IMG/VR virus record: IMGVR_UViG_3300030202_002990
Location: 18,354-82,353 of that record
Direction: 5' to 3' (one strand)
Source of the DNA: a virus
Length of the DNA: 64,000 nt
Shown here in pieces: positions 41,989-50,610 of this stretch. The position numbers and the translations under genes were made by a program. A model generated the notes under the pieces. The model saw nothing but the letters and a program-made list of their open reading frames with translations. It did no database searches and was not told where the DNA came from. Position 1 is the stretch's first letter. Each line of letters begins with the position of its first letter.

Positions 41989-42072
41989 ATTAATGAGGCC
42001 ACCCTTACGCTACACACTTTCCCGTTGCTTTGATTATATGTGAAAAGAACGGAAAAACACCTCCTCATTAAT
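41989..42072 (-). ncRNA. candidate structured RNA between hsp20 and the downstream gene
   Basis: On the minus strand ATTAATGAGG (42072-42063) can pair with CCTCATTAAT (41998-41989). Inside, TTTTCCGTT pairs with AACGGGAAA with only a G-U or two, leaving a loop of about 21 bases. It overlaps the hsp20 stop and ends shortly before the next ribosome site. It may be a leader switch, a processed RNA or an attenuator. Confidence 0.4.
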
Positions 42073-42545
42073 TATGAGATTTTTACTGAAGTCCTCTTTG
42101 GAAGTTCAGGTTCGGTTTTAGGAATATCAATGGATAGTAAACCATCTTTAAAAGATGCTTTAATATTATCTCCATCCAATAGTTCACCCAATTCGAATGA
42201 ACGCTTAAATGATGAATGTTTTAATTCCCTACGAATAACCTTGGCTCCCTCATCATCAAACAAACCATGTTTGTCACCTGAGATAGTTAATACACCATCT
42301 TCGACTTCTACTGATAAGTCTTTTTTATCCAAACCAGGTATCTCTGCTACTACACCGATTTTATCATCGTATTCGTATACATTTACCTTTGGATATGCTG
42401 AACCTTGAAATGGTTTAACACCAACGGACTTGTTAATATCAGGAAAGTTACTTTCCACGATTTGGTCAAACATCCTATCAAATGGTGTTAAAAAAGAATC
42501 CCTATCGATTATAGGGAATGCACGATTTAAAACTACTTTAGTCAT
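42072..42545 (-). CDS. Hsp20/alpha-crystallin small heat-shock protein
   Basis: 157 residues with the ACD domain in full: YPKVNVYEYDDKIGVVAEIPGLDKKDLSVEVEDG (in part), ISGD, ELKHSSFKRSFELGE, ASFKDGLLSIDIPK. It holds unfolding proteins and is common in marine T4-like phages. A TATTTG-type leader with a hairpin lies upstream. Confidence 0.92.
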   Translation of the reverse strand: MTKVVLNRAFPIIDRDSFLTPFDRMFDQIVESNFPDINKSVGVKPFQGSAYPKVNVYEYDDKIGVVAEIPGLDKKDLSVEVEDGVLTISGDKHGLFDDEGAKVIRRELKHSSFKRSFELGELLDGDNIKASFKDGLLSIDIPKTEPELPKRTSVKIS

Positions 42546-42582
42546 TTTGTTTCTCCTTGTTTTGTTTACTTTGTAGTCAAAC

Positions 42583-42610
42583 TTGTATCCTCATTTGAGC
42601 GATACAAATA
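42583..42610 (-). promoter_or_regulatory. hsp20 leader: TATTTG box and hairpin
   Basis: Minus-strand ATATTTGTAT overlaps a hairpin TTGTATC-g-CTC (42607-42590), loop AAAT, GAGGATACAA (to 42583). Upstream lies the palindrome CACAATTGTG (42625-42634). It is a weaker member of the TATTTAT class. Confidence 0.4.
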
Positions 42611-42694
42611 TCGAGATACTCTACCACAATTGTGCGTATTATATCTCAATAATAATATATATATAATTAAATCATAAAAAACATATTTTTTTTG

Positions 42695-42862
42695 CTAAAT
42701 TCTGTATTCTCGTAGTATCTTTTTTGGAATAAACCAAATACGGCCCATAGTGTCTTTAACCCTAACATGACCGTTAGGTTTACTCTCGTGTTCAGTTACT
42801 AACTCACCTTTATATAATATACCCTCTGCTGTTGGGTAATCTTTTATAACCGTATACTTCAT
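42695..42862 (-). CDS. small beta-rich protein, unknown
   Basis: 55 residues with an SH3-like layout (TAEGILYKGELVTEHESKPN, VRVKDTMGRIWFIPKK). The start is within a short overlap with the upstream micro-ORF. Confidence 0.4.
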   Translation of the reverse strand: MKYTVIKDYPTAEGILYKGELVTEHESKPNGHVRVKDTMGRIWFIPKKILREYRI

Positions 42863-42936
42863 TCATCCCACCTATAATACCTATACATTTGTGTTGTTGT
42901 AGAGGTTTTGTATGGAACAACTATTTCATATATCAT
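42859..42936 (-). CDS. 25-residue peptide, possible gene
   Basis: Starts with ATG at 42936 and ends in ATGA overlap with the next gene. It is Tyr-rich (MYRYYRWDE). Supported by coupling only. Confidence 0.3.
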   Translation of the reverse strand: MIYEIVVPYKTSTTTQMYRYYRWDE

Positions 42937-42944
42937 ACTTATCC

Positions 42945-43436
42945 TTACGAGTTTTCCTCGGCTGGTTTATCAACCAAATCTTCTTTCTTAGCTGCCTTTT
43001 CTGTTTCAATCTCTGATACAAACGCCTTCTTCTTACCACCATCATATTCATAAGCGTGTCCTTCGTTAATTAATATATCATTTATACTAACTAATCCATC
43101 AGAAGACTTATCAACATTCTCTGATACTTCATGTCCTACTGCATCTGGTGAAACAAATATCTCACCCAACACTCTACCGAATTTACCAGTTCCATGTGAA
43201 ACAATTTTAAAAGTTCCAGCCTCTAATAACTCTTTGTTACGAGCTTTAGCCGCCAAACCTTTTTCTTTTTCAGCTAAATCTCTTGTTCTACTTTCCCAAG
43301 TATCAATACCCATGTATCGAATTCTCTTTTTAATTTTTAAATCGAAACCCAAATCAATATAACAATCTATTGTATCTCCATCTAAAACTCTAACTAATGT
43401 GCCGTTATACTCAAACGACGCTGGTTTTTTTGCCAT
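42945..43436 (-). CDS. staphylococcal-nuclease-like (SNase) protein
   Basis: 163 residues. SNase signature: RVLDGDTIDCYI (first Asp), RYMGIDTWESR (Asp and Arg), EKGLAAKARNKELL, GKFGRVLGEIF (second Arg) and LINEGHAYEYDG. Active-site residues appear intact. No signal peptide is evident, so it may act inside the cell on host nucleic acid. The C-terminal tail is Lys/Glu-rich. Confidence 0.85.
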   Translation of the reverse strand: MAKKPASFEYNGTLVRVLDGDTIDCYIDLGFDLKIKKRIRYMGIDTWESRTRDLAEKEKGLAAKARNKELLEAGTFKIVSHGTGKFGRVLGEIFVSPDAVGHEVSENVDKSSDGLVSINDILINEGHAYEYDGGKKKAFVSEIETEKAAKKEDLVDKPAEENS

Positions 43437-43474
43437 TTTTTTCTCCTATACCGATAAGAGAAAAACTATTCAAA

Positions 43475-43774
43475 TTAACCTACTCTTAAATTTCTTAATC
43501 CAAGTACCTTTGCAATAATCATAATATCATCATCCCAAAGTAATTTTTCCATCTTATCGAAAATCTTATCAATTGTACTACGAGTCACACCTAAGTCAAG
43601 TGTAACACCATTGTGATAATAATTATCTGCTGGTTGACCTTTTACGACATTTTGTACAACACTCTTCAGTACCTTATAATCTAAAAACGCTGGATAATCA
43701 CTTCGTATATAATGTTTTGATTTGTCTCCCATTACAACGAATTTATCAAACTCTGACCATCTTTCTTTTTTCAC
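43475..43774 (-). CDS. unknown phage protein
   Basis: 99 residues, charged helical, with FVVMGDKSKHYIRSDYPAF and a C-terminal LLWDDDIMIIAKVLGL. No family recognised. Confidence 0.4.
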   Translation of the reverse strand: MKKERWSEFDKFVVMGDKSKHYIRSDYPAFLDYKVLKSVVQNVVKGQPADNYYHNGVTLDLGVTRSTIDKIFDKMEKLLWDDDIMIIAKVLGLRNLRVG

Positions 43775-43776
43775 TT

Positions 43777-43935
43777 CTAACCTCTATTTGTTTTTTTATT
43801 TTTTTTAAAATATATCTCATGTAGGCAATCTAAACATAATTGTCCAACACCTTTGATATAACCTATTCTAAATTTTATATGTTCCCAAGTATCGTAGATA
43901 CTATCTACTCCACAAGTTACACATTTGTCTTTCAT
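43777..43935 (-). CDS. small zinc-ribbon protein
   Basis: 52 residues with two CxxC pairs: KCVTCG near the start and LCLDCLH about 30 residues later. Basic end. The start overlaps the stop of the gene upstream. It was missed by size cutoffs but the Cys spacing supports it. Confidence 0.55.
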   Translation of the reverse strand: MKDKCVTCGVDSIYDTWEHIKFRIGYIKGVGQLCLDCLHEIYFKKNKKTNRG

Positions 43936-44450
43936 TAAAAGAATTTATTTATATTCGGTTCAAGTATAGTCTTGTCTTTGAATATCATATCGAATATTTC
44001 ATCACCAAGTCCATCTGTTGAGTAGCTTGTAATTAAACCACTATCCACCAACTTATCCAATTGAGACCAATACTTATCTTTTAGTCCATTATATATTAAA
44101 TGTATTTCACAATTCGGAAATTTATTTCTAAAACATTGTGCCTTTAATGCTATATCGGTTGCATCTTTTGATGCACAACCAGTAGATTTACAATCAAAGA
44201 ATATCGGTACAACCTTATCATCTTGGAGAGTTTCAAAGACAAAATCCCAATGTACTGATTTATCTAAGTTTGAAAGTGGTATATCGTTTAGGTCGGAATA
44301 GTTAGCTGTATACTTAATTCCAACATCGGTGTTTCGATTTTTACCATCGATACTCCAACCACTTTTATCTTCTACATAAACTCTAAGGTAATCTTCATTT
44401 ACCTTACCTTGTGCACTTTCTTGTTTGAATGCGTGATTACCGTTCATCAT
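43935..44450 (-). CDS. nuclease-like protein (PD-(D/E)xK candidate)
   Basis: 171 residues. HWDFVFETL followed by VVPIFFDCKSTG has the D ... D-x-K order of this nuclease fold; CFRNKFPNCEIHLIYNG follows as the next strand. It overlaps the next gene upstream by 14 bases. Substrate unknown. Confidence 0.45.
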   Translation of the reverse strand: MMNGNHAFKQESAQGKVNEDYLRVYVEDKSGWSIDGKNRNTDVGIKYTANYSDLNDIPLSNLDKSVHWDFVFETLQDDKVVPIFFDCKSTGCASKDATDIALKAQCFRNKFPNCEIHLIYNGLKDKYWSQLDKLVDSGLITSYSTDGLGDEIFDMIFKDKTILEPNINKFF

Positions 44451-44838
44451 TAATATCCTTTACTAATATTTTTTCATCACTACCTACAGCTCTTTTGTAA
44501 ATAGTTTTACCACCATCAGAGGATTCATATATCCACTCGGTTCCATCTCCATCAGGTCTCGTATCACTTATCTGTTCCACTAACCTATCCTTCTCTTTGA
44601 GTATTACATCTAAACCAGGAAAAGAATGTCTTTCCATATCTTCTTCCCAACGACCTTCGTGGAACCCATCTGCAAAATGTTTTGTTTCATTATTATCAGT
44701 TGGAAATTTTCTGTAATGACCTCGTTTCTTTAACTCTGTTGATATCGTGGAAGATATTAATTCTCTTGCTCCATCTGATTCGAGGTTCATTTGAGAACCA
44801 CTCATACCATCCAATACTTCTTTTATTATTTCTTTCAT
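44437..44838 (-). CDS. unknown phage protein
   Basis: 133 residues, charged; the C-terminal part has EWIYESSDGGKTIYKRAVG. Its start abuts the stop of the gene upstream. No family recognised. Confidence 0.4.
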   Translation of the reverse strand: MKEIIKEVLDGMSGSQMNLESDGARELISSTISTELKKRGHYRKFPTDNNETKHFADGFHEGRWEEDMERHSFPGLDVILKEKDRLVEQISDTRPDGDGTEWIYESSDGGKTIYKRAVGSDEKILVKDINDER

Positions 44839-45941
44839 TAGATACTCCCTATTTGTATAGACCTTGTTTGTTTTTCACCACCTCGGTGTACCTTTCGTTT
44901 ATCTTGTGGTATCCATCCTATTCTGATAATCATTTCATCCCAAGGTAAACCTTTTGTATTACCATTTACATTCAAGTATGCATCATCCCATAAATCACAT
45001 TCTTGTTTAATAGCGTTATTGAATGATATTCTCTTATTCATCAGACCCTTTACATCATCTATTTTTGTATGGATGTAAGTAAGAACTTCTGTTGGGTATC
45101 CGTTCTGCCAATTTTTAAGAACTTGTCGTAAAAATCTTGCTATATAATCTTTATCGTGCTGTAACTCGGTTTGATAACATTGTCCTGTTTCATTAAAAAA
45201 ATATTTAGGTGGTTGTGCCCCTTTATTACCCCTAACTTTCCAGCCGTGTTTTGGTTTGTTTTCCCAAGTGTTCTCAATCCAATCTTCAAATAGAGTATAG
45301 GATGATGGTGAATAAAAACTACCAGGATAAGTTACTATTTTCTTATGTCCTTTTTTGGCTGCAAATTTACAAATCTTTTTTGCGAGTTTACCTACCCTAC
45401 TTGAATCCATAAAATATGGTTCCATCACTATCAATCTTTTTGTAACATCACTTTCACTATTTGAAATCCAAGTCTTATTTATTGCCTTTAAACAGGAATG
45501 TATTAAATCATCATCAGAATTATCTTTACTATACTTCCTTGAATTTAACCTACCTCTTAATTTTTCTTCCACATCTGCGTCTTGACATTTAACAATGTTG
45601 TTCATAAAGAAGTTTTTTGAATTTGAAAGTAATACCTCTCTACCAAATCCATCTAATTTTGCGGGTATTTGTTTCTCATCTCTTACAATACAAGTTGGTA
45701 GATGTTCATTAAAATCATAATCTTTGAATGATTTTTGTAATCTGAATCTCCGTTTATCTGTTGCATCTCCGACTCTAAATTGTTTATTGAACATATCTTT
45801 ATCATAATCATTAGAACACATTAATCTTGGTTCTAATATTTCAACCCCATCAATTGGTGGATTAAGATATAATTTATTTAATGGTGCCCCATTATCATAA
45901 TGAGATTTCCACCAACCTTTACTATATTCTTTATGTTTCAT
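44838..45941 (-). CDS. unknown protein, 367 residues
   Basis: Start chosen at ATG 45941. The in-frame GTG at 45998 lies inside the terminator hairpin. Features: WWKSHYDNGAP, a basic middle (GRLNSRKYSKD), AKKGHKKIVTYPGSFYSPSSY, a Trp-rich stretch (NTWENKPKHGWKV) and LPWDEMIIRIGW near the end. No family recognised. It begins the run of three coupled genes down to 43935. Confidence 0.45.
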   Translation of the reverse strand: MKHKEYSKGWWKSHYDNGAPLNKLYLNPPIDGVEILEPRLMCSNDYDKDMFNKQFRVGDATDKRRFRLQKSFKDYDFNEHLPTCIVRDEKQIPAKLDGFGREVLLSNSKNFFMNNIVKCQDADVEEKLRGRLNSRKYSKDNSDDDLIHSCLKAINKTWISNSESDVTKRLIVMEPYFMDSSRVGKLAKKICKFAAKKGHKKIVTYPGSFYSPSSYTLFEDWIENTWENKPKHGWKVRGNKGAQPPKYFFNETGQCYQTELQHDKDYIARFLRQVLKNWQNGYPTEVLTYIHTKIDDVKGLMNKRISFNNAIKQECDLWDDAYLNVNGNTKGLPWDEMIIRIGWIPQDKRKVHRGGEKQTRSIQIGSI

Positions 45942-45962
45942 ATCATTGTACCTATATTTACA

Positions 45963-46008
45963 CTCTCGAAAAATTGAAGTGGGGAAGGGTAACCCCACTT
46001 CGCGAGAG
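45963..46008 (-). terminator. terminator with nested stem
   Basis: Inner perfect stem GAAGTGGGG / CCCCACTTC (46001-45976) with an 8-base loop, followed on the minus strand by AATTTTT. An outer CTCTCG / CGAGAG pair encloses it. It follows the gene ending at 46018. Confidence 0.8.
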
Positions 46009-46017
46009 AGGAACTAA

Positions 46018-46236
46018 CTAATAACCCTTTTTAATCCTTTGTTTTTTCGCTTTAATTCTCTGATGTTTTCCAATCAGAGTTTCTACACGAGACAATACCT
46101 TTGTTGGATAGATACCTTTTTTCAAAGATGTAACGATTGAATCAATCATCGTTAACCTTACATCTTCATTGGCGTAACCATCAATCTCGGTTAACTTATC
46201 TATCATAGATACTTGCTGTTTAGACATTTTTTTCAT
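46018..46236 (-). CDS. small basic protein, unknown
   Basis: 72 residues, helical and basic at the C-terminus (KAKKQRIKKGY). AGGAG precedes the ATG. It follows the MoxR gene and is followed by a strong terminator, so it closes that transcription unit. Confidence 0.45.
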   Translation of the reverse strand: MKKMSKQQVSMIDKLTEIDGYANEDVRLTMIDSIVTSLKKGIYPTKVLSRVETLIGKHQRIKAKKQRIKKGY

Positions 46237-46259
46237 TCTTATATTCTCCTATAATTAAA

Positions 46260-46283
46260 GGATATGTCAATTAAGACATATCC
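46260..46283 (-). other. 9-bp hairpin between MoxR gene and the following gene
   Basis: Perfect inverted repeat GGATATGTC / GACATATCC with a six-base loop that includes the MoxR stop codon region. There is no long T run (CCTTTAATT), so it may be a processing or pausing site rather than a terminator. Confidence 0.45.
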
Positions 46284-47434
46284 CCATTAGCGTTTTCAAT
46301 TTCTTCTTCGTTGAATAGGTCACTTGAACTACCATCATTCACATACTTCTGAACCAATTGTTTTACATAGGTTCTCTCGGATTCAACACCACCATCATTT
46401 GAGTATTGTGGGTAAACACAAACCTCGGCGGCTTCATCAAGACCAAACCCATCGTAGAGTAATCCAGCGATTTCTACAGAAGTACGAGTGGAAATACCAC
46501 TTGTGATTCTACCACTTTCACTATTAGACTCGACACGAGTAGAGGAAGCGATTTCTGAAACAGACTTCAACATTTCTGAATCAACATGAGGAAACATATA
46601 ATCAAGTAAACCATGTTCTTCATCAGAGTTCAACACATCCATCTCAACAGTTATGAATCTATCCATAAGTGCTTTATCCATAACACGAGTAGAAGTATAC
46701 TCATTACCGATGTTAGCGGTCGCGACGAATGTAACACCTTCTGCGACAGGTACGGTTTCTTGAGTAGTTGACTCATCAAGTCTCAAGTATCTCTGTCCAC
46801 TATCCAAAACGGTCATCAGAATGTTCCAAGCGTCTGGATGAGCTCTTGATAATTCATCAAGAAGAATCACAGCGTTTGGAGTCTGAATCGCTTTCACGAA
46901 TAGTGCTTCTGAAAAGTAAGTACCTTTCTTTTTATCGAAATGAGTGTTACCAATCAAAGATGAACGCGGGTCTTGTGTCGCTCCTAAGTTAAAGTAGAAG
47001 TCAGGTCGGTCAAGTGAATTAACCAATGACTTAGCTGCCATTGTTTTACCACAACCGGCGGGACCCGTCATCAAAATATTCTTACCACGAACAGCGGAAC
47101 GAACCAAGTACTTCCACTTCAATTCTTTCATCACCAAACCTTTAGGTTTAAGACTATAAGAACTATGGATGAAGTTAAGAACTTCAGCGTGGTCTGAAGG
47201 AACATCAACAGATGAAACATCAGGAACAATCACTTGTTCAAATTCACTCATTGGAACCTTCCACCAGTAAACTCTATCGTTTTTACCACTTCTTTTCTCA
47301 AGTGCCATTCCAGCTTCATAAGCTGACTTCCTTGTTGAAGTGATAATTTCAGAGGTAAGTTTGTTACCATCCTTATCGAAGGCGTTGAACCTATTACCAC
47401 TCTTTTCTATTTTTACTACAATTTTATTATTCAT
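46271..47434 (-). CDS. MoxR-type AAA+ ATPase
   Basis: 387 residues. Walker A GPAGCGKTMAAKS at about 122-134, Walker B AVILLDELSRA at about 190-200, sensor 1 TFVATANIGNEY at about 232-243, and ISTRTSVEIAGLLYDG at about 335. The N-terminal 90 residues are an added domain. MoxR-type ATPases act with VWA partners as chaperones or remodelers. The partner is probably the 710-residue VWA gene nearby (48337-50469). Its class A promoter is at 47492-47523. Confidence 0.85.
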   Translation of the reverse strand: MNNKIVVKIEKSGNRFNAFDKDGNKLTSEIITSTRKSAYEAGMALEKRSGKNDRVYWWKVPMSEFEQVIVPDVSSVDVPSDHAEVLNFIHSSYSLKPKGLVMKELKWKYLVRSAVRGKNILMTGPAGCGKTMAAKSLVNSLDRPDFYFNLGATQDPRSSLIGNTHFDKKKGTYFSEALFVKAIQTPNAVILLDELSRAHPDAWNILMTVLDSGQRYLRLDESTTQETVPVAEGVTFVATANIGNEYTSTRVMDKALMDRFITVEMDVLNSDEEHGLLDYMFPHVDSEMLKSVSEIASSTRVESNSESGRITSGISTRTSVEIAGLLYDGFGLDEAAEVCVYPQYSNDGGVESERTYVKQLVQKYVNDGSSSDLFNEEEIENANGDMS

Positions 47435-47491
47435 ATTTAAAACCCTTATTAGTTAGTTATTTTGTTAGTGATTCTCTCATCAATCATATAA

Positions 47492-47523
47492 GAATATACA
47501 CATAAAAACCTATATGAGTCAAG
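47492..47523 (-). promoter_or_regulatory. sigma70-like promoter (class A)
   Basis: CTTGACT, 18-base spacer, TATATTC, about 58 bases before the MoxR ATG. The end of the small upstream gene overlaps it. Confidence 0.65.
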
Positions 47524-47677
47524 TCTTTTTTTCATTTTTTTCAAGTTTTTTTTCTTCTCGTTTTACCATCAGGTGATTTATTAAACTCTTGATAGCTTCT
47601 TGTGTTTCACTATCCATGTTTTCAAATTTAAAATTTACCTTAGATGCTTTCTCTAACGCTTTCATTTTCTTATTCAT
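47519..47677 (-). CDS. small charged coiled-coil protein
   Basis: 52 residues, MNKKMKALEKASKVNFKFEN start and Lys/Glu-rich coil end. Its stop overlaps the -35 box of the promoter for the MoxR gene. The start overlaps the next gene upstream by eight bases. Confidence 0.45.
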   Translation of the reverse strand: MNKKMKALEKASKVNFKFENMDSETQEAIKSLINHLMVKREEKKLEKNEKKT

Positions 47678-48152
47678 TAACTAACACTCCATCTTTTATC
47701 TTTAAAAAACTATAACTCAATGTATGAGTAAAAAATAAATCACCAATTATTGTATTAACGAAAAATGGTAATGCTAATGTATAGCAACTTACCAATCCTG
47801 CTAATGTATTTGGATATCCTAAATACCAAACTCCAAAGTTTGTAAGTAAAAAGAATAATAACGAACTACCTAATATAGTTCCATTGGTAATCTTTTTAGA
47901 ATTAATACCAATATATGAAATCATCATAAATGACATATACACAAATGGCATTATAATATGAAATCCTAAAAACAAATCAGTTATAAACATACATAATAAT
48001 GGTAGGGCCATTGCCAAATTTTTATCTCTGATATTACATCCACCGAATAATGCTATTGCAGTTATCGGTGCTACATTTGGTGGATGTGGTAATAATCTTG
48101 TTATTACTGCCAATACCATCATTGACAATATAATTAAATTTCTTCTATTCAT
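47670..48152 (-). CDS. DUF6580-like membrane protein
   Basis: 160 residues from ATG 48152 (GGAG before it). It has about five hydrophobic helices and the conserved opening ITRLLPHPPNVAPITAIALFGG (quoted in part), as in the DUF6580 family, a group of small membrane proteins related in layout to ECF-type substrate-binding subunits. It may import a nutrient, but the substrate is unknown. Confidence 0.6.
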   Translation of the reverse strand: MNRRNLIILSMMVLAVITRLLPHPPNVAPITAIALFGGCNIRDKNLAMALPLLCMFITDLFLGFHIIMPFVYMSFMMISYIGINSKKITNGTILGSSLLFFLLTNFGVWYLGYPNTLAGLVSCYTLALPFFVNTIIGDLFFTHTLSYSFLKIKDGVLVNE

Positions 48153-48337
48153 TAACTTCTCCAAAACCTTATTCTATAACTTGTTGTTGCGAATGCTTCC
48201 CAAGTACATTCTTTAAATTTACATATCCAATATTGTTCAAAATGTTTTCGAGTGGATGGAATCATTCTCCACCCACAAGGACACATTGGTGTATTTGATT
48301 TTCTATTGTGTAACCATTTTCTTATTTCAATAAACAT
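48152..48337 (-). CDS. small zinc-ribbon-like protein
   Basis: 61 residues with MCPCGWRM and WICKFKECTWEAF, giving two Cys pairs. It overlaps the membrane gene downstream by one base and abuts the VWA gene. Confidence 0.5.
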   Translation of the reverse strand: MFIEIRKWLHNRKSNTPMCPCGWRMIPSTRKHFEQYWICKFKECTWEAFATTSYRIRFWRS

Positions 48338-50469
48338 TACTTCTGTAAGAATTTTTTGTTCATAGTTTTTGAAACCGATAGAACAGAAGTTACATCAATA
48401 TACTCAGCGTCTTTACCATACATTCTGTTAAAGGCTTTTGAGTCATTTTCTCTACCCCAATTTGAATCACTTACGAAGTAAGACAATACTTTGATTCCAC
48501 GATTACGAATTTCTTTAACCATTTTCTTAGTGTGATTAAGTGCGACATCACCATGATAATCAACTTCGTTATTACCAAACATCGGCATCCCATCGGAAAA
48601 ATTTAGGAAGTAAGAATCTCTATCATTCGTAGTTGGTACAATTTCATTCATAATAGCTTCGTAACATAGACCTTCAGGAGTAGTTCCTGCGACATCAAGA
48701 TACTTGAACAAGTTTTTTACTTTGATAAAGGAATCTTTACGAGAATCATAGGCGATTAAGATAAGTGGTTTAGTTGTATCACCTCTACGAGTACGACCAT
48801 TACTACTTGTTTGAGTAGTACGAAAACTAACAACCACATCAACATTATTTACCATATCAATTGCTTTACATATAGCGACTACAGAAGTCATTGTGTTAAT
48901 CCACTTTGAACCACCCATTGAACCACTAGCGTCAACTGAGATATGAAGGAAAGCGTCTGAGTATTCTTCAATAAAACTATTAGAGAAAACCCTATCGTTA
49001 CCAAAACCTAACTCACTAATTAATCTCTTATCAATCTTTCCACTATCTAAACGAGTCCACTTTGTTTCACGAGACTCACCACGAACTTGTAACTTACGAC
49101 CTAAAACAGTACCAAGTCTAATACCTTTAGCGATGTAATCAGTATCATAACCACTTTCAACATTATCATCGTATCTATCACCTTTCCACTTTGATACCAT
49201 AGAAACAGTACCACTATCTACAAGTGATTTTGTAAACTCACGAACAACAATACACTTAGTACTTTGTTTCTTACCATCCCAAGTTGTAAGTCCATCACCA
49301 ACCTCAACATAACTCATACCACTTGACTCGATTGTTTGTAAGTCTTGTAGTTCTTTCTTGGTAACATTCTTCTTGGAAGTTTTACCACTCATGAACTCTT
49401 TTTGTTTCTTGATTGCGTTTTCAAGTTGTTTCTTCTGTGAATCAGAAAGTAAATTTTTATCTGTAGGAGTTTCAGTAACTTCTTCTTTAGGTTGAGATTT
49501 TGGTTGAGACTTGATTTCACCACTTTCAATTCCATCTAATAAGTCTTGGAAATCTTCATCAGAAATAGATTCATTAGAATCACCACTACCACCATTAGAA
49601 CTATCCATTCCACTACCACTATCTTGTGCTGGTTCATAAGACTCTTCACCATCTTCATTAATCTTAACTTCAGCGTCAGGTAGACTCTTAAAGATAGTAT
49701 GTAGTAATTCAGTAGCGACTTTAAAAGCGTCTTCGGTATCTTTAAGTCTTGAAATATTCTTAAGGTCAATAGTAGTCCAAATTTTACGAAGACCTTTAAG
49801 TGCTGAAAGATTAGTATTTTTGTTGGTGAGGTTAATGATACGAAACATATAAGAATCCATATTTTCATCAGTATACTCATCAGTACCAAGTGCTTTATCA
49901 ATTACTTTAGAATGAAAGTACTTGTCATACATTGAATGATAATAACCCTTGTAACCCGGCGAGGAAGTGAAGATATAGTTATCAATTCTTCTATCCTCTA
50001 CATAGTTAAGTAGGTTTTTTACATGACCTAATACATCTTGTCTTGAGTAACCTTTAGTTTCCCCAACATGGAATAACTCTTGTGGAGTATTATTTTCAAG
50101 GTCTTTCAAATAGTCAAAATCTGAAAGAACAATGTGTGAACCTTCATGAAGTGCTAATCCAACAGACGGGTCGAAAGACTTATCATCCATCTTAGCGGAG
50201 ATAACAACTTTTTTACCATCGGTGTAAGAATCACCACTTGATTTGAAAGTTACAGGAATATCTTTTTGAGTAACGATACGAACAAAGTTACCGATTGCTC
50301 TTCTGTAAGAACTAAGAGCGATTAAGTCTGTTTTTGGTTTGACATCCTCCTCATCAAAGATAGAAGTTTTCCTATCAAAATCAAATTCATTGTCCATCCA
50401 AAAAGACGAATAATTATTGGAGTTAGAAATTAAACTCCGTGAAGTATTGAAGTGTTTTAAGTTTTTCAT
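48337..50469 (-). CDS. VWA-domain protein with HExxH-like motif, partner of MoxR
   Basis: 710 residues from ATG 50469 (GAGGAAAT before it). The C-terminal VWA domain has the MIDAS motif HISVDASGSMGGSKW at about 495-509 and TPEGLCYEAI. An N-terminal stretch has VGLALHEGSHIVLSDF at about 95-110, in which HEGSH matches the HExxH metallopeptidase motif. An acidic Ser/Gly-rich linker lies near 280-350. It may combine remodelling with proteolysis under MoxR control. It has a class A promoter. Confidence 0.75.
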   Translation of the reverse strand: MKNLKHFNTSRSLISNSNNYSSFWMDNEFDFDRKTSIFDEEDVKPKTDLIALSSYRRAIGNFVRIVTQKDIPVTFKSSGDSYTDGKKVVISAKMDDKSFDPSVGLALHEGSHIVLSDFDYLKDLENNTPQELFHVGETKGYSRQDVLGHVKNLLNYVEDRRIDNYIFTSSPGYKGYYHSMYDKYFHSKVIDKALGTDEYTDENMDSYMFRIINLTNKNTNLSALKGLRKIWTTIDLKNISRLKDTEDAFKVATELLHTIFKSLPDAEVKINEDGEESYEPAQDSGSGMDSSNGGSGDSNESISDEDFQDLLDGIESGEIKSQPKSQPKEEVTETPTDKNLLSDSQKKQLENAIKKQKEFMSGKTSKKNVTKKELQDLQTIESSGMSYVEVGDGLTTWDGKKQSTKCIVVREFTKSLVDSGTVSMVSKWKGDRYDDNVESGYDTDYIAKGIRLGTVLGRKLQVRGESRETKWTRLDSGKIDKRLISELGFGNDRVFSNSFIEEYSDAFLHISVDASGSMGGSKWINTMTSVVAICKAIDMVNNVDVVVSFRTTQTSSNGRTRRGDTTKPLILIAYDSRKDSFIKVKNLFKYLDVAGTTPEGLCYEAIMNEIVPTTNDRDSYFLNFSDGMPMFGNNEVDYHGDVALNHTKKMVKEIRNRGIKVLSYFVSDSNWGRENDSKAFNRMYGKDAEYIDVTSVLSVSKTMNKKFLQK

Positions 50470-50491
50470 ATTTCCTCTGTTTCTCATATAA

Positions 50492-50523
50492 GAATATACA
50501 CATAAAATACTATACGAGTCAAG
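50492..50523 (-). promoter_or_regulatory. sigma70-like promoter (class A)
   Basis: CTTGACT, 18-base spacer, TATATTC, just before the VWA gene start at 50469. Confidence 0.65.
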
Positions 50524-50610
50524 GCTTATTTTAATTTTTATTGATTTATTTTTTATTTTTTTAATATATATTATTACTAATAAGTACCATTGGGGCAGAA
50601 ATAGTATATA

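Noticed and set aside
45942-45998. GTG start at 45998 for the 44838 gene
   Set aside because: It would begin inside the stem of the terminator for the gene upstream; ATG 45941 is more likely.
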